Of a DNA stretch of 64,000 nucleotides, positions 37,001 to 53,800 are shown in pieces. The position numbers were made by a program, and so were the translations under genes. The first letter of the stretch is position 1, and each line of letters opens with the position of its first letter. Under the pieces are notes generated by a model. That model was given only the letters and a program-made list of their open reading frames with translations, had not been told where the DNA came from and ran no database searches. The stretch spans positions 9,007,907 to 9,071,906 of the forward strand of contig OZ038324.1 in assembly GCA_964035795.1 (NCBI GenBank), written 5' to 3'. The stretch comes from Pterobdella sp. o SKG-2022 (Eukaryota; Annelida; Clitellata; Hirudinida; Piscicolidae).

Positions 37001-38577
37001 TACGAAAAAACTTAAAAATTAACCTTATAATTGAATTGCATAAATTTTAAAAGTAGACCTCTAAGGTTTCTTGTGACATGGCGTCTAGTTGAGAACCTAG
37101 ATATAGATAAGGCAAAACCCTGGATGAAAAGACAATCCATCTGTTAATATCTATCAATACGATGTAATATGATATAACGATTAAAATCCCAGTTTATCTT
37201 TTTTACAATATGTATAAAAATAGCATTTTTCAAGCATCGCAAATCATCGTTTAGGGGTGACTTTAATTGTAGTGGTTTTGTATAAAAATTTGTATAATTC
37301 AATACTTAATGAAAATTTTTCGAATTTATGAAAGATATTTTCTTTAATAAAAAACTACTCATAACTCAAAACCCAAAATTTATGAAAATTGAATCGTAAC
37401 TTCACAGACATGTTACTTTTTCAAATTTCATAAAAGTTAACTTCAATTTATGTTGATTTTTAAAAAAATTCTATTTGATTGAAGTAATCAAAATTACTTG
37501 GTGGGGCCTACTGGTTCGTAAGATGATCTCACTGAGGGAATGTTCATATTGTCGTTTCTAGGGCATTTCTCTTGAATTTTTTCATTAACATTTTTCGAAT
37601 CCTTGGAATCTATATCGCACGTTTCCATTGCACTGCTTGAATCAGTAAGTGTCTTTACTTCATTAGAGACTAAATTGAGCGTGAAACTCTGTTGAGTTTT
37701 GTTTGTAGGATCATCATTGTTATTTATGCAGTTGCTGACACATGAAGAGTAAGAAGAAACTGAAGATGAAGATGAAGGTGATAAGTTAAGAGAGTGAGAA
37801 CGTTTTTCAAAGACACACATTTTTGGGAAGCTTGTTTGAAACTCTATTAACCCTCCTGTATTTATTATTTTACTACATAACTCATCAATGATTTCAATAA
37901 AATAATTTAGACTACGAAATAACATTTTAAATGTATGTACCTATTAAAAAGAATACTTGAGAAAACTCTGTTTGCAGGTGGAATAAAAGTGTGTGAATAA
38001 AGGAATTTTCTGGAGGTAGCTCTGTGCTGGAGTGGTCATATACCACTATTTGTTTATTTCCTATGAAATGCTCATCTATACAGTTCTCTATATAGCTAAG
38101 CTTTTTTAAAAGTGCTCCTTGGATCATGTTGTGATCATCAAAAAAGCCATTTGGAGGGTTCTCATTTGTGTTATTTTGCATAGTGAAGAGGCTATTCATC
38201 TTGCTGATGCTCAAGTTGATCAGCTCTTTCACAGTAATCTGAATCATTTAATCATATCTCAATTCAACTTGCACAACTACTGTTGCATATGCATAGTTGA
38301 AACAAGATTGAATGCTTAAATACAAGAAACATACTTGTTTGTTAATTAGCTTCATTCTGAGAAGTTTGCAAGCATTGATGTTTATGGCATCTCCTATATG
38401 ACATGATATAAACTCTGACAATGATCGAACATCCAATAGCAGCACCCCCTATTTTATGAACATTATAAAATTTATATTAATGACTAGAACTAACAAAATT
38501 TTTTAGAAACACACCTGCTTTTTTTCAGTAAGCAGAGTTGCCAATTCGTTGGCGTTTAAATTATTTACTTCATCCAT
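33556..38577 (-). CDS. DUSP8/DUSP16-type MAP kinase phosphatase with Q/N-rich tail
   Basis: Exons (minus): 38577-38515, 38448-38335, 38238-37941, 37855-37498, 37119-37059, 36666-36519, 36351-36294, 36058-35993, 35716-33556; 3,327 nt, 1,108 residues, in frame. The N-terminal rhodanese/MAPK-binding domain (VLLLDVRSLSEF...INACKLL; IVVYDHSS; IGGLIEFQTSFPKMC) is followed by an S-rich linker, then the catalytic domain: GPTKVLPYLYLGSQ, PVNDS, the active-site loop HCLAGISR (36294-36351) and YVKQKRPSISPNFNFLGQLL. These match DUSP8/DUSP16, which dephosphorylate and silence JNK and p38 on Thr and Tyr. The last exon adds about 690 residues rich in N, Q, T, K and S with long N and Q runs, far beyond the vertebrate tail and disordered in appearance. 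The start is the ATG of a short exon ending in EKKQ with a GTGTGT donor. Confidence 0.93.
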
Positions 38578-38696
38578 TTTCATTAAATTGAATATTCTTG
38601 CAACCAATTTTTTGCCATTTCTTCTCTCTCAAACTTTAGTTCGTTAAATAATTTTTAATTTATAAAACAAACTCAATTTTGAAACAGCACAAAAAG

Positions 38697-38761
38697 ATGG
38701 AGTTGAATGAATATGAAACTTTTGTAAGAACTTTGATTTCTCGAATGTTTCTTCCTACTTT
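38697..38761 (+). CDS. Possible first exon of a gene divergent from DUSP
   Basis: A short ORF MELNEYETFVRTLISRMFL opens at an ATG and reaches a consensus GTAAGT donor at 38762. It begins 119 bp from the DUSP start on the other strand. No following exon could be identified before the LATS gene, so this may be chance. Confidence 0.2.
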
Positions 38762-39668
38762 GTAAGTTCGACTTTTAAGAACTATTCTGTTGTTAAGCAC
38801 AAAATAAAGTTTAATGCGAGCTTTTTGAATGTTGTATAAATATTTTTAGTTGTATAAAGTGTAGATAGATTTAAACGACAAGATCTGCAAAACCTACATT
38901 AGCATTAACTCCACAAATAAACACCAGCTATAATTAGTTTCGATGACTAATGCTCAACCAATAAGATTCCGGTATAGGCGATGACGCATCGGTGAGTCAC
39001 GCGTGGAATGTGCTTTACTTTTAAACCTAAAGCAACTACATTTTTAATCGAATTATTATGAATTAATGCATTAATGGAAAAAATATGCAAAAATCATGTA
39101 AGTGCTGATATTCATTAGATGAGGCTCGAGCGATGTTGTGATAATGGTGCTAGGTTATATGTGAGTGGCATTTGCGATGGAACCAGGATGATGTTTGTGA
39201 TGACAACGCATCGATTAGGCGTTTGCATAGCAACCCTGGAATTATGGTTATGAGGGCTTTCTATGAATAAAACTACCATCCTCGTATTGATTTTACTCGA
39301 TAAAAGCCCACTTGTCAAATAAATAGGCTACTTTTTTTTGAATTTATGATTTAAAAATTTATTGAACTTGAACGCATTTTTTGATGAATGCTATGCCCCC
39401 ATGACTTTTAACTTCATTTTGAACTGCAAGCTTACATGCGACCTACAAATGATGTCATTTGTCGCCGAATGAGTCACAATTGTGCAGCTGCTCAAAATCG
39501 AATGGGGCGCACAACAAAAAGTTTATTTAAACCTGGTGAACTTGACTCAAGAAAGTCAATTTGATTGTGAACATTGAACGAAATGACTGCAGGTGTATTT
39601 AAAAAATTCAAAAAAATGTACATAAAAAGGAAGGCAGCGTAAGAAGGCACACTGATATGGTGAGCGTG
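38762..39668. other. Interval between DUSP start and LATS 3' end
   Basis: Contains the LATS 3' UTR; a minus-strand AATAAA (tttatt at 39522-39527) lies about 145 bp past the LATS stop and is the probable polyadenylation signal. The remainder, including a GC-richer patch near 39110-39250, shows no recognisable gene. Confidence 0.5.
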
Positions 39669-44006
<4,338 letters not shown>

Positions 44007-44858
44007 TAAAACTACAATAGAAAACCTGATCTAATTATGGCACTTTTGGCAATTAAACAAAAACAGAAAAAAAGTAAGCAAATTAAGTTAAACTACATTT
44101 CATTTTCACGTTCGCATTTGGTTAATAACTTTTCAAAACATACACAAATTTTCTGAAAAGCGACACCTATACAAAAAACTTTCTGAAATGCGAATAATTT
44201 TCATTTGAAAACATAAACTTTTCACTATCTCAGATATGTTCGAAACTTCTATTAGCTTTGTCTTATTCTAAAAATTTCACTCAAATTTTTTAATATAGAT
44301 AATTTTGTACATGAAGCTTATTTTTATATAATTTATCGATGCTATCGTAAAGATACAAGCCTATTTTATATAATTAACAAATTTGTTCGTAAATTTTATA
44401 TAAAAATTTTTTCAACAGATTCATTCAATTGAGTTTTTTCGAAGAATTGTTTCATAAATCATTTGATTTTTTCATGAAAGCTTTCTAGACTTCATTAATT
44501 TTTTTATTATTTACATACTGATTTAACAAGCAAGTTTTATAAAAATATCTGAAGCATTCTATCTAATATTTGAGTTTCAACCACATTCCAGTATAGTTCA
44601 AAAATTTTAAATTTGCTATCTAGTCAAAAATGCTTAATAAGCGTTTCATCAAATACCAATAAGATTTTAGTAACTATTGTTTTTTTAGTTAGTTCTCAGG
44701 CGTGCCTCTTTTGGCTCTTAGGAGCATCTTATATACTTAGTATGAAAACTTAATGATGACTAAACTATGAATTTAAGTGTCCAAGATATATTTTTGATAA
44801 AAATCTTTTGTTTCAAAATTTATAATCAAACAATTTAAATTATACTTGGGTTGTAAAA
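44007..44858. other. Shared upstream region of LATS and the receptor phosphatase
   Basis: About 850 bp of AT-rich sequence between divergent start codons. It should contain both promoters and 5' UTRs. No distinct regulatory motif was identified. Confidence 0.5.
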
Positions 44859-47800
44859 ATGACGTTTAATACGATCATAATCCTAATTTTAGCATATATT
44901 ACGGTTTTGACTGCCGGATCAGCTTTTGATGGTAAAATAACAATTAATGTTTTTTGTTATGTGCACCATCCATGATTACTTTTATCAATGATATTAAAAG
45001 ATTGATTTAAAAAATTACATGAAGATTTCTAGGCTTGATATAAATTTAATTCTGTAATTTAATTATGTACTTTTTTGCTTGAGAAAAACCTTTAATAAAC
45101 GACTAGGTGGAAAAAAAAAAAGCAATATAAAAGATGTTTCAGCAAATATCGTGTGGACGTTGGGTAATCAGACGTATGCCAATAACAAAAATAATTGCAA
45201 GGAAGTGATTAAAGATGAAAAGATCTTGATTGACATGCGAGATACTGTTCAAGTGGCAAATTTCAAAATGATTTTTGGTAAGTTTTTATTTACATTCAAA
45301 CTTTAAGTATATATGAATAAAATATATGAACAAAAGATGGTGGAAAGGAAAAGAACAGAACTTCTTACAAGATTCCTCCGATCAATGTGAATGTGAAGAA
45401 GGATTATGAAATGAATTTTTGTTACAGTTTTTCAGGTAAAGATTCAGACACACCTTCCATCAACTTCACTTGTGAAAACAACATAATATCCTATCTTGAA
45501 ATACAATTCTTTGATAAAATTTCATTCTGCTCTTTACAAGCTTACGGTTGGTGTTAGTTCATCCATATCATTCAAATCATCCAAAAAATCAAAATACCAC
45601 AGCATGTATTGATGGCCACTTTGGAGAAGACTGCAAAAAGAAATGCCATTGCCCCCCTCAACACGACATCTGTAACTGATTAATCAACATCTTTGATAAT
45701 AATTCACATCATACTTACATTCATTTAATCACAACAAAGTATTTCAACTACCCACACAACACCACAGCACCCACTCCGTGTGACCAGAGAACAGGAGCAT
45801 GCAAAAGTGGCAGGTGTGAAGCAGGCTGGCATGGTGATGGCTGCCAATTAGGTATGTTAACCATAAGTATTACAACTATTATTTTATTCTTATCAGTATA
45901 TTTTGGTTTTTTATCATTATACTAAAAAAATTTTTTATATTTATGTTTTTTTTCATTCAATATCAACACCACATTCTTCCGATATCTACCACTATACTCA
46001 ACACAACAGAGTGTGAAGGAGGCAGGTTTGGTGAGTCATGCAACCAAACTTGCAACTGTTGTTTGGGATCGGTGTGTGATCGAGTCACTGGCCACTGTGA
46101 CTCTCAATGTAACCATGGGTGGTTTGGTCCAGACTGTCAAACAGGTATTTGTGTGTGTTTGTAGATGCATAGAGTTAAATATGGTCATTATACTCAAATT
46201 TTGAAGATATATACTATTATGAAAACGCCAAAACAGCCTTGCCCGAAATTGTTGATGATTTGGTTCTGGAAGACAGTTCTTCAAACGAAATCAAGATCTC
46301 TTTCAAGGCATCTTCAAAGCCTCTTAACCCACAATACTTCAACCTCATCTACAGGGCTCTCTACAACCCACCTTTCCGACACCATCGGGGACATGGTTTT
46401 TATAAAAGGAGTTTGAGAAATCAAGTGAACAGGGCTCAGAGGTTAGCTGAGGGAAATTGTCAACCAAAGATACCAAAAAAGGTGTTAGATGAATTATGGA
46501 GGCATGAAACGGATGTGCTTCATAGGTGGGTTATATTTGTTATAATGTTGGGCTTAAGGATAATAATGTTAATAGTAAAAGGATGTTTAATGATTTTTTT
46601 TGTTAAGAGGTAATAATGGTAATGATAGCACTTCTAAAGCAAGTTTTGTTTTTAAATTGTGCGTCGTAAAAGTTTTTTTAATAATAAGAATAATAGTGTT
46701 TTAAGGTAATAATGGTGCATATACAAGTATACTGCCATTGATGTTGCAGACCTGGGGAGCAGCAAGTTCAACTCATTCTAAACCATCTTACATACAACAC
46801 CAAATACAAAATTGTTGTCTATCCTGTTCTTGTCCCCAAACATCCCATCCATCTATCAAAACTAATTGGTTATGATGAAGATGACGAGAAGGAAGAGGAG
46901 GATGAAGAAGAAGATGAAAACGTTGATGATTTTCATAATAATAATAACGACGTGGGTGATGGTGAGGAAAATGACGATGCCAGAGTTGAGGAAAATGAGT
47001 TAGAGGAGAATGATGGAAGGAATGATACTACTGAAGGAGTGAATGAAGATGAAGGAGTAAAAGTAAACAAGAGAGATGTTAGTGGGGAGCTGGAGGATAT
47101 TGATGCTGTCAAAAATAACACACTTGAAGATAGAGATGAGGAAAAAGTTGTTACAGATGAGAATAATGATGTTGTGGCCACTGTTGATGAAAATAATGAT
47201 GATAAAGTTATTAAAAGTGATATGAATACTAGTGAGTTTGGTAAGGTTATCGCCAAGAATAATAAGGATGTCACTAAGGTAGATGACTTGAATAAAAAGA
47301 ATGGTAAAGAGGGTGAGAAAATTCTTGAGAATGTTGATGGTGTTGAGAAGGAAGAAAATGGAAAAGTAGATAATAATGACGTGGATTATAAAAACGTCAC
47401 AACAAGTGAGGAAGAGGAAGAAGAAGAAGATGATGATTTTCCAACTGAGGAGGAGGATGATGATGATGGGTACAAGGATGAACACCATAAATACGAGTTC
47501 AGAGATGGTGAAATTGTGGGTGTGGCCACTAAGGAGAAAAGCTTTGAGACCATCTGTGGAAGTATGCCAATCAAACTCATTAGTTATTCATTTTTATTTA
47601 TAGAAACTAGTTTTTAAATCAATCTCTAATTAACTTCATGTAAATGAGGCAAAAAACTAATAATAATAATAATAACAATAACCTTTTTTGACCAATCACA
47701 CAGCTCCCACCAGACCCATCATAACCGATGTTAGTAGCTTCACCCACTCCAATAATACTCTTGTGGCTTATATCAAGTGGAAGGTTTGTGTGCGTGAGCT

Positions 47801-50800
47801 CTCATTAATCTATTTACGTGTTTCTATTTTGTATGTGTGTGTTTGTTCTTAAACCACATACAAAACAAACACACACAGCCCTTGGAGTCATATGAGGTGC
47901 AGTGTGACAGTCTGAAAGAGTATGTGTTGAGAGTGAAGATCAATGATAAGACCTACCAACCCCACTCTATCAGTCCTGACGTCACTGAGAAGGTATGTGT
48001 CTTTGTACCATTGAGGCATAATATACAAGTGGTAAAGAAGGGATACATTAATAAAAATGTGTCACTATTAAAGATCAAACGTTGTAAATTTTTATAATCC
48101 TTGTTTATAGCATGAAAATATGCTTATCGTAAGCTTAGCTTTATTTCTGAGTAATTTATAGGAACATATATTGTATATGTTAATCATACATTTTTGATTC
48201 ACAATTTTGAGGCTAACCATTCACAATATATTGCATAATGAACACGAGGTAATGTTTGAGTTTTTATTGGATGAAGTTTTTTGATATATTTTTCACATTA
48301 GTTACCTGGTGATGGAATAGAAAATATATTTGAAAAAATTGAATATTACAGTGTTTTATGTTTCATTTTTCGGAAGCTTTCACACGTACAAACAAACACA
48401 CACTCACACACACACACACACACACACACAAAAACTAACAAACACACACAGAACATCACAGTAGGCTACACGGGGGAAGAAACACGAGTGGAGTTGATAT
48501 TGACGGCACAAAACAACCGCATGATGCAGTCTAGAGCGTCGCATAGGGTCCTTTCCCTCTCCTCACAACAGTCTCTTGCTGGTATGCCTTCATGTGGAAC
48601 ATGGGTGTGTGTGTGTGTGTGTGTTTTCTTATATAGGTGAACAGATATTATTTTTTCATGATATTCCAAATATCTCAAGTCATATATTATTCCTCCACAT
48701 AGACAACGGGAGTTCTATATGGACTGGATGGATGGATGGAGGGGGCTTCCTACTCATCCTTCTCCTCGTCGTCGTCTTCATCCTCTTCCTTACGTTAATT
48801 CTAGCTTTTTTCGTTTACAGGTGTCTTATTTTTTCATTTTTATTATGTTCATACTTTAGTGCGCTCTTGAGTAAAGTAGTACTTATTATCACTTTTATTA
48901 TTATTGTTTTTATTATCAAAATTATTATTATTAATTATTTTTGTGTTTATGGTTATTATTGTTATGACTCACACAGACGCAAGCAGTTGAAGAGCCTATG
49001 TGGACGCGCAGGGGTTCTCAGCTACCCGCATGGTTGGTCCCCTATCATCAACCACCCTGTCATGCAGCATCATCATGAGGCCATGCATCATCGCAGATTC
49101 TAATTATCCCACACATACACAAGTTAAAATCTCACATGCACCAATTCCGCACAAACCACACAAAATATTCATTTCGGATTATACTATTGTATGCATTTCA
49201 TTTTATATTATTACTTATTTAGCGTCTTATGTCTCATCCCCATGAGGTTACACATTCACATCATCACCACACAGCCATGCAGAATGGCTCAATCCTATTG
49301 GAGGAGGATTTTGACGCATACAAGAGTCACGAGTTGATGAGGAGACCGAAGGTGAGAGTTCATCGGCCTCCAATCAAGGTGGTTGACCTGGCTGACTATG
49401 TCAAGCAACGCAGTGCCAACAACTTTGAAGAGTTACGTAAAGAGTACAAGGTAAGAAGGGGTTTTTGATGGTGCATGAGATTATATGAGGGTGTGTGAGA
49501 TATTTCATGAGGATATAAAAGCTTTCATGATGTTTTTAAAATTATATATGAGATTTTTTCAATGATCTTCAAGAGTTCACTGAAGATTATTAGTTATGAA
49601 GGTCGATTTTTAAACAGGAGATTCCAGAAGGGAACATAGAAGCAACTACAAAGGCAGGCTTCAAGATTGACAACCGCCTCAAAAATAGATTCATCAACAT
49701 TATACCATGTGAGGCACACATAATACTCACACAAACACTTTATACAAACATGTTTAAAAAGGATACACATATACACATAAGTAAAAATGAATGCTATTTA
49801 AAATCATGCACACACATTACAGATGACCACTCACGTGTGAAACTCCAAATGGTCCAAGGAGATGCCAGCTCAGACTACATCAACGCCAACTATATCGATG
49901 TATCTAATCACATTGTTCTAATAACTATCCAATCAAATTGTACTGTCTCAATGAATAACAACTGAATAGCATTAGCTAACCAATCAGATATCATTGTCCT
50001 ACTAACTATCAAATCATACAATCGTTTTGTTTAATAAATTATATATTTTTTGTTACAATGGGGTATATTGTTTTTACAGGGTTATAAAATGCCGAAGTTC
50101 TACATTGCTGCCCAAGGTTTGTTTTTGTCATTATATTTTCATCAAGATACTATCTGTCTATCTATCTACCTGTCTATCTATCTCTTTATCTACCTGTCTA
50201 TCTATCTCTTTATCTACCTGTCTATCTATCTCTTTATCTACCTATTTTTAGCTTTTTACAATCTCCAGAATATGCCAAATTTAAGATATATTCGTTGTTT
50301 AAAAAAATCTAAAAAGTTTCGATAAGTTTAATCCTGTCATGAATCATTCGTAAAATATTGGAAAACTGTGTTACTATATGTAAATTAAATCAGATATTCA
50401 AATAATTATCCTTGATATTGATTCAACTGTTAGGTTTAATTTGCATATATTTACACAATTTTTTCAGCTTCACTAATGATTTATGATAATCAATTGATTG
50501 ACTGCTTCATTATCTATCCATCTAATTTCAATCTATCTAATTTTTTATTCATCTATAGTTGTCTGTCTATTTTTGTTTCTGTATCGATCTAACTAAATAT
50601 TTATATCTTTGCCTATGTATGTCTCTAATTTCTATTTTTTTTCAGTAGAAGTCTATAAATAATAAATGATATTTAATGTCTGAAAATCTGAATGAACTTG
50701 GCCTGAGCCTTCTAATCCGTCTGCACAGGCTGCAACAAATGGTCAGTTCAGGACATATGGAGGATGCTATGGCAGGAGAACTCACTGAGGATCGTTATGT

Positions 50801-53800
50801 TGACCAACCTGTGCGAGAAGGGGAGGGTGAGTTCGTGGGTGTGGTGTTTTATGGTTGTGTTGTGTAGTGTTGGTTGTGATGATGATACATATTGATATTA
50901 GGGGTTGTATTCATAATTTACAAGCAGTATTCATGAGATCATCAAACACTGATTTTTAATAGTAATAATAAAAATAATAATCATGCTTCATGATAATAAA
51001 AATAAACAACTGCACAACAATAACAGTCGAAATGCGAGCAATATTGGCCCGATGTGTTGAACGAAGAGAAATCCTATGGAGACATCCACGTCACCCTCAC
51101 TAACCTCCAGAAGTTTGCCACACATGTTATCAGGTAGGTTGTCTTTGTATAAGGTTCAGTGTGTGTGCTTGTTTCTTACAGATAAAGATAGTGATGATAA
51201 CTTTATCACAGATCTTTCACAGTGAGGAAGTGTATTGACCCGAGTCAAATGAGTAATCAAGTTGAAGCACATAGCAACCACGCAGACTCACATAGTAACA
51301 CGCCACTTAACTTAGATACCAAGTCTGAAGAAAAACATAATAATGAAAATGGCAGTCTGAAAAATAGCGTAATAAACAAGAACGATAATGATAAAAAGGC
51401 TGATAACAATATCGATAACAAAAACAATAGTATCAATAATGAAACGGAAAATGACGGGGATCATTACAAAATTAACACTGATAATAACAGTATTAAAAGT
51501 AATAAAAGCACAAAAAGTAATAATAACAACAAAAATGACAATAATAGCTTGAAAAAGGTCGAAAACAACAACAACAATAATAATATTAATAATAAAGAAG
51601 AAGAGGAAGAAGAAGAAGATGAGGATGATTGTGCTGAAAAGAAGGCTTTATTGTCAAACAAAGACGACAACAACAAGGGTGATAGTAATGGTATAAAGGC
51701 TGAGAGGGTTGGAGCCACACCACCTAAAGAAGCCAAGGGTGATGTGGATGCAAGCAGAAAACAAGGTTAATTTTTGTACTCTTTATAACTTTTCTGAGAC
51801 CATAGTATGTATTTTTCTTCAATATTTTGTAACGAAAACATCAAATAAAAGGAATTTTAATACATTTATTGAGAATCAAAAGCTATAATTTTTGATAAGT
51901 TCAGCCTTAGCGAAAAAAGGCTAATGATAAAGCTAAACTTATCGAAATTTCTAGCTTTTGATTCTCGATAAATTTATTAAAAATTCCTCTTATTTGAACC
52001 CTTTTTATACAAATAGAAAAATTTTCGCAGGTATTTTTAATGTATAAATATACATTCAATAAATTCCAATGATTAATTTAGTGTTATACTAAACACGTAA
52101 AAAGCAGAAGCATTTCTCTATAAAAAAAATCCCACACGCACACACACAGAGGCTATATACGCCAACATGCCGTGGCAAGAAAACATATACGCCAACGTGG
52201 TGGAGGGTTTTGTGGAAGAGTCAAGGCAAGTGGTGCAGTTGCACTTCACATCTTGGCCTGACCATGGAGTGCCCAACCACACAGCCCCTCTCATTGCTTT
52301 CAGAAACAAGGTTGCTTCCTTGGCTTTTTGGTGCATTTGCTTTTGTTTGTTTTTTTTACGCAACTTAACCTCTGATTTTGGGAGGTGTGATGGTTTTAGT
52401 TTTTGTTTGATTATTTGTAGGTTGTTTGTATATGAAGTTGATGTTAATTCATATGAGGCACTTTTGATGAATATTTGTGCTTGTTAACAGGTTCGCAAGC
52501 TGGATGCCACCCATCCTGGTCCCATCATTGTGCACTGCAGGTGAGTCTATAATTTTCGTTATGCAGTTTTTACGTGGTCACATACCACACAAATATGCAA
52601 ACACACACACACAGTGCTGGAGTAGGCAGAAGTGGCACGTTCATAGCACTGGACTACCTTTTGAAGCAGGCGGAAGAGGAGGATCAGATTGCTCTGCACT
52701 CTCTCACCCACGACATGAGGAAAAACCGCTGCAACATGATCCAGACTGTTGTATGTTCTTGTGTGTCTCTCTGTATGTGTGTCCTTTATTGTCATATTCG
52801 TCTTCTTTTGTCTTTTTTACCTATGTAATTTATTCTTTTATCTGTGTGTGTTATTCATATGTGCATCTCATATGCCTTTGTATCTGTATGTGATATTACG
52901 TCTATTTCTGTATATTGGTTTACTTATATTAGAGAATCCATAATGCACCACACACAGGAGCAGTACATTTTTGTATATGAGGCGCTGATTGAAGCTCTGA
53001 AGTCTGCATCGACCAGTGTCTGTGCCTCAAAATTCCTCTCGTGGTACCAGGAAATTTCCACCCAACAACCTTCCATCTTTGACACCCAGTTTAAGGTCTG
53101 TTGCTGTATAATTATGTTTGTTTTAGTTTTTGATTTGAATTTTGTGGGTATATGTGTATATATGTGAGAATGTTTGTTTAGCTGTTGATGTATTTAAGAC
53201 ACAATCAAATGTGCACATACAGCAACTAGAAGAGGACACAGAGTTGCGGATGAAGAGCAGACATGTGGCAGGGAGTGACGAGGTAAAGACTGCCCTGTTG
53301 CCCCTCAATGTTTCCAAGAATCGTAACCCTGACATTATACCTGGTTTGCACGTGATTTTATACTTTTTGTGTGGTAGTGTAAGTTTATTTTGATTTATGT
53401 GCGCACACACATACACATAAACACACACGCGTACAGAGGAAGACAACAGACCCTTCTTGATGACCCAAGTGGAAGGCACAAACAGTTACATTAATGCCGT
53501 CTTCCTTGATGTTGGTGCTCTATGATTTGACGCATGTCATTTATTAATATATCAGGGTTCTTCGTTTTTTGTCATGATTTATTTAGGCATATTAAATAGC
53601 TCTTTGAAATGATATAACATCTGGTGGTTTGTTTTTGTACATACGCTTGCATAGCCTATTATGCTTTGTAACATTGGTGACAATTTATAAACATACCGAC
53701 TGATTACTTCCCACATAGCTTTACCCATTCAAACACATATACTAAGCCACCCGCACATACAATCAAACATACACATCTATACAGACATACAGACAGCACA

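Noticed and set aside
46933..47488. Minus-strand S/T/L-rich ORFs
   Set aside because: Antisense of the acidic block of the receptor phosphatase; no splice or family support.
50150..50245. Possible CRISPR-like array
   Set aside because: Units are contiguous with no unique spacers and lie in an intron of a eukaryotic gene; it is a minisatellite.
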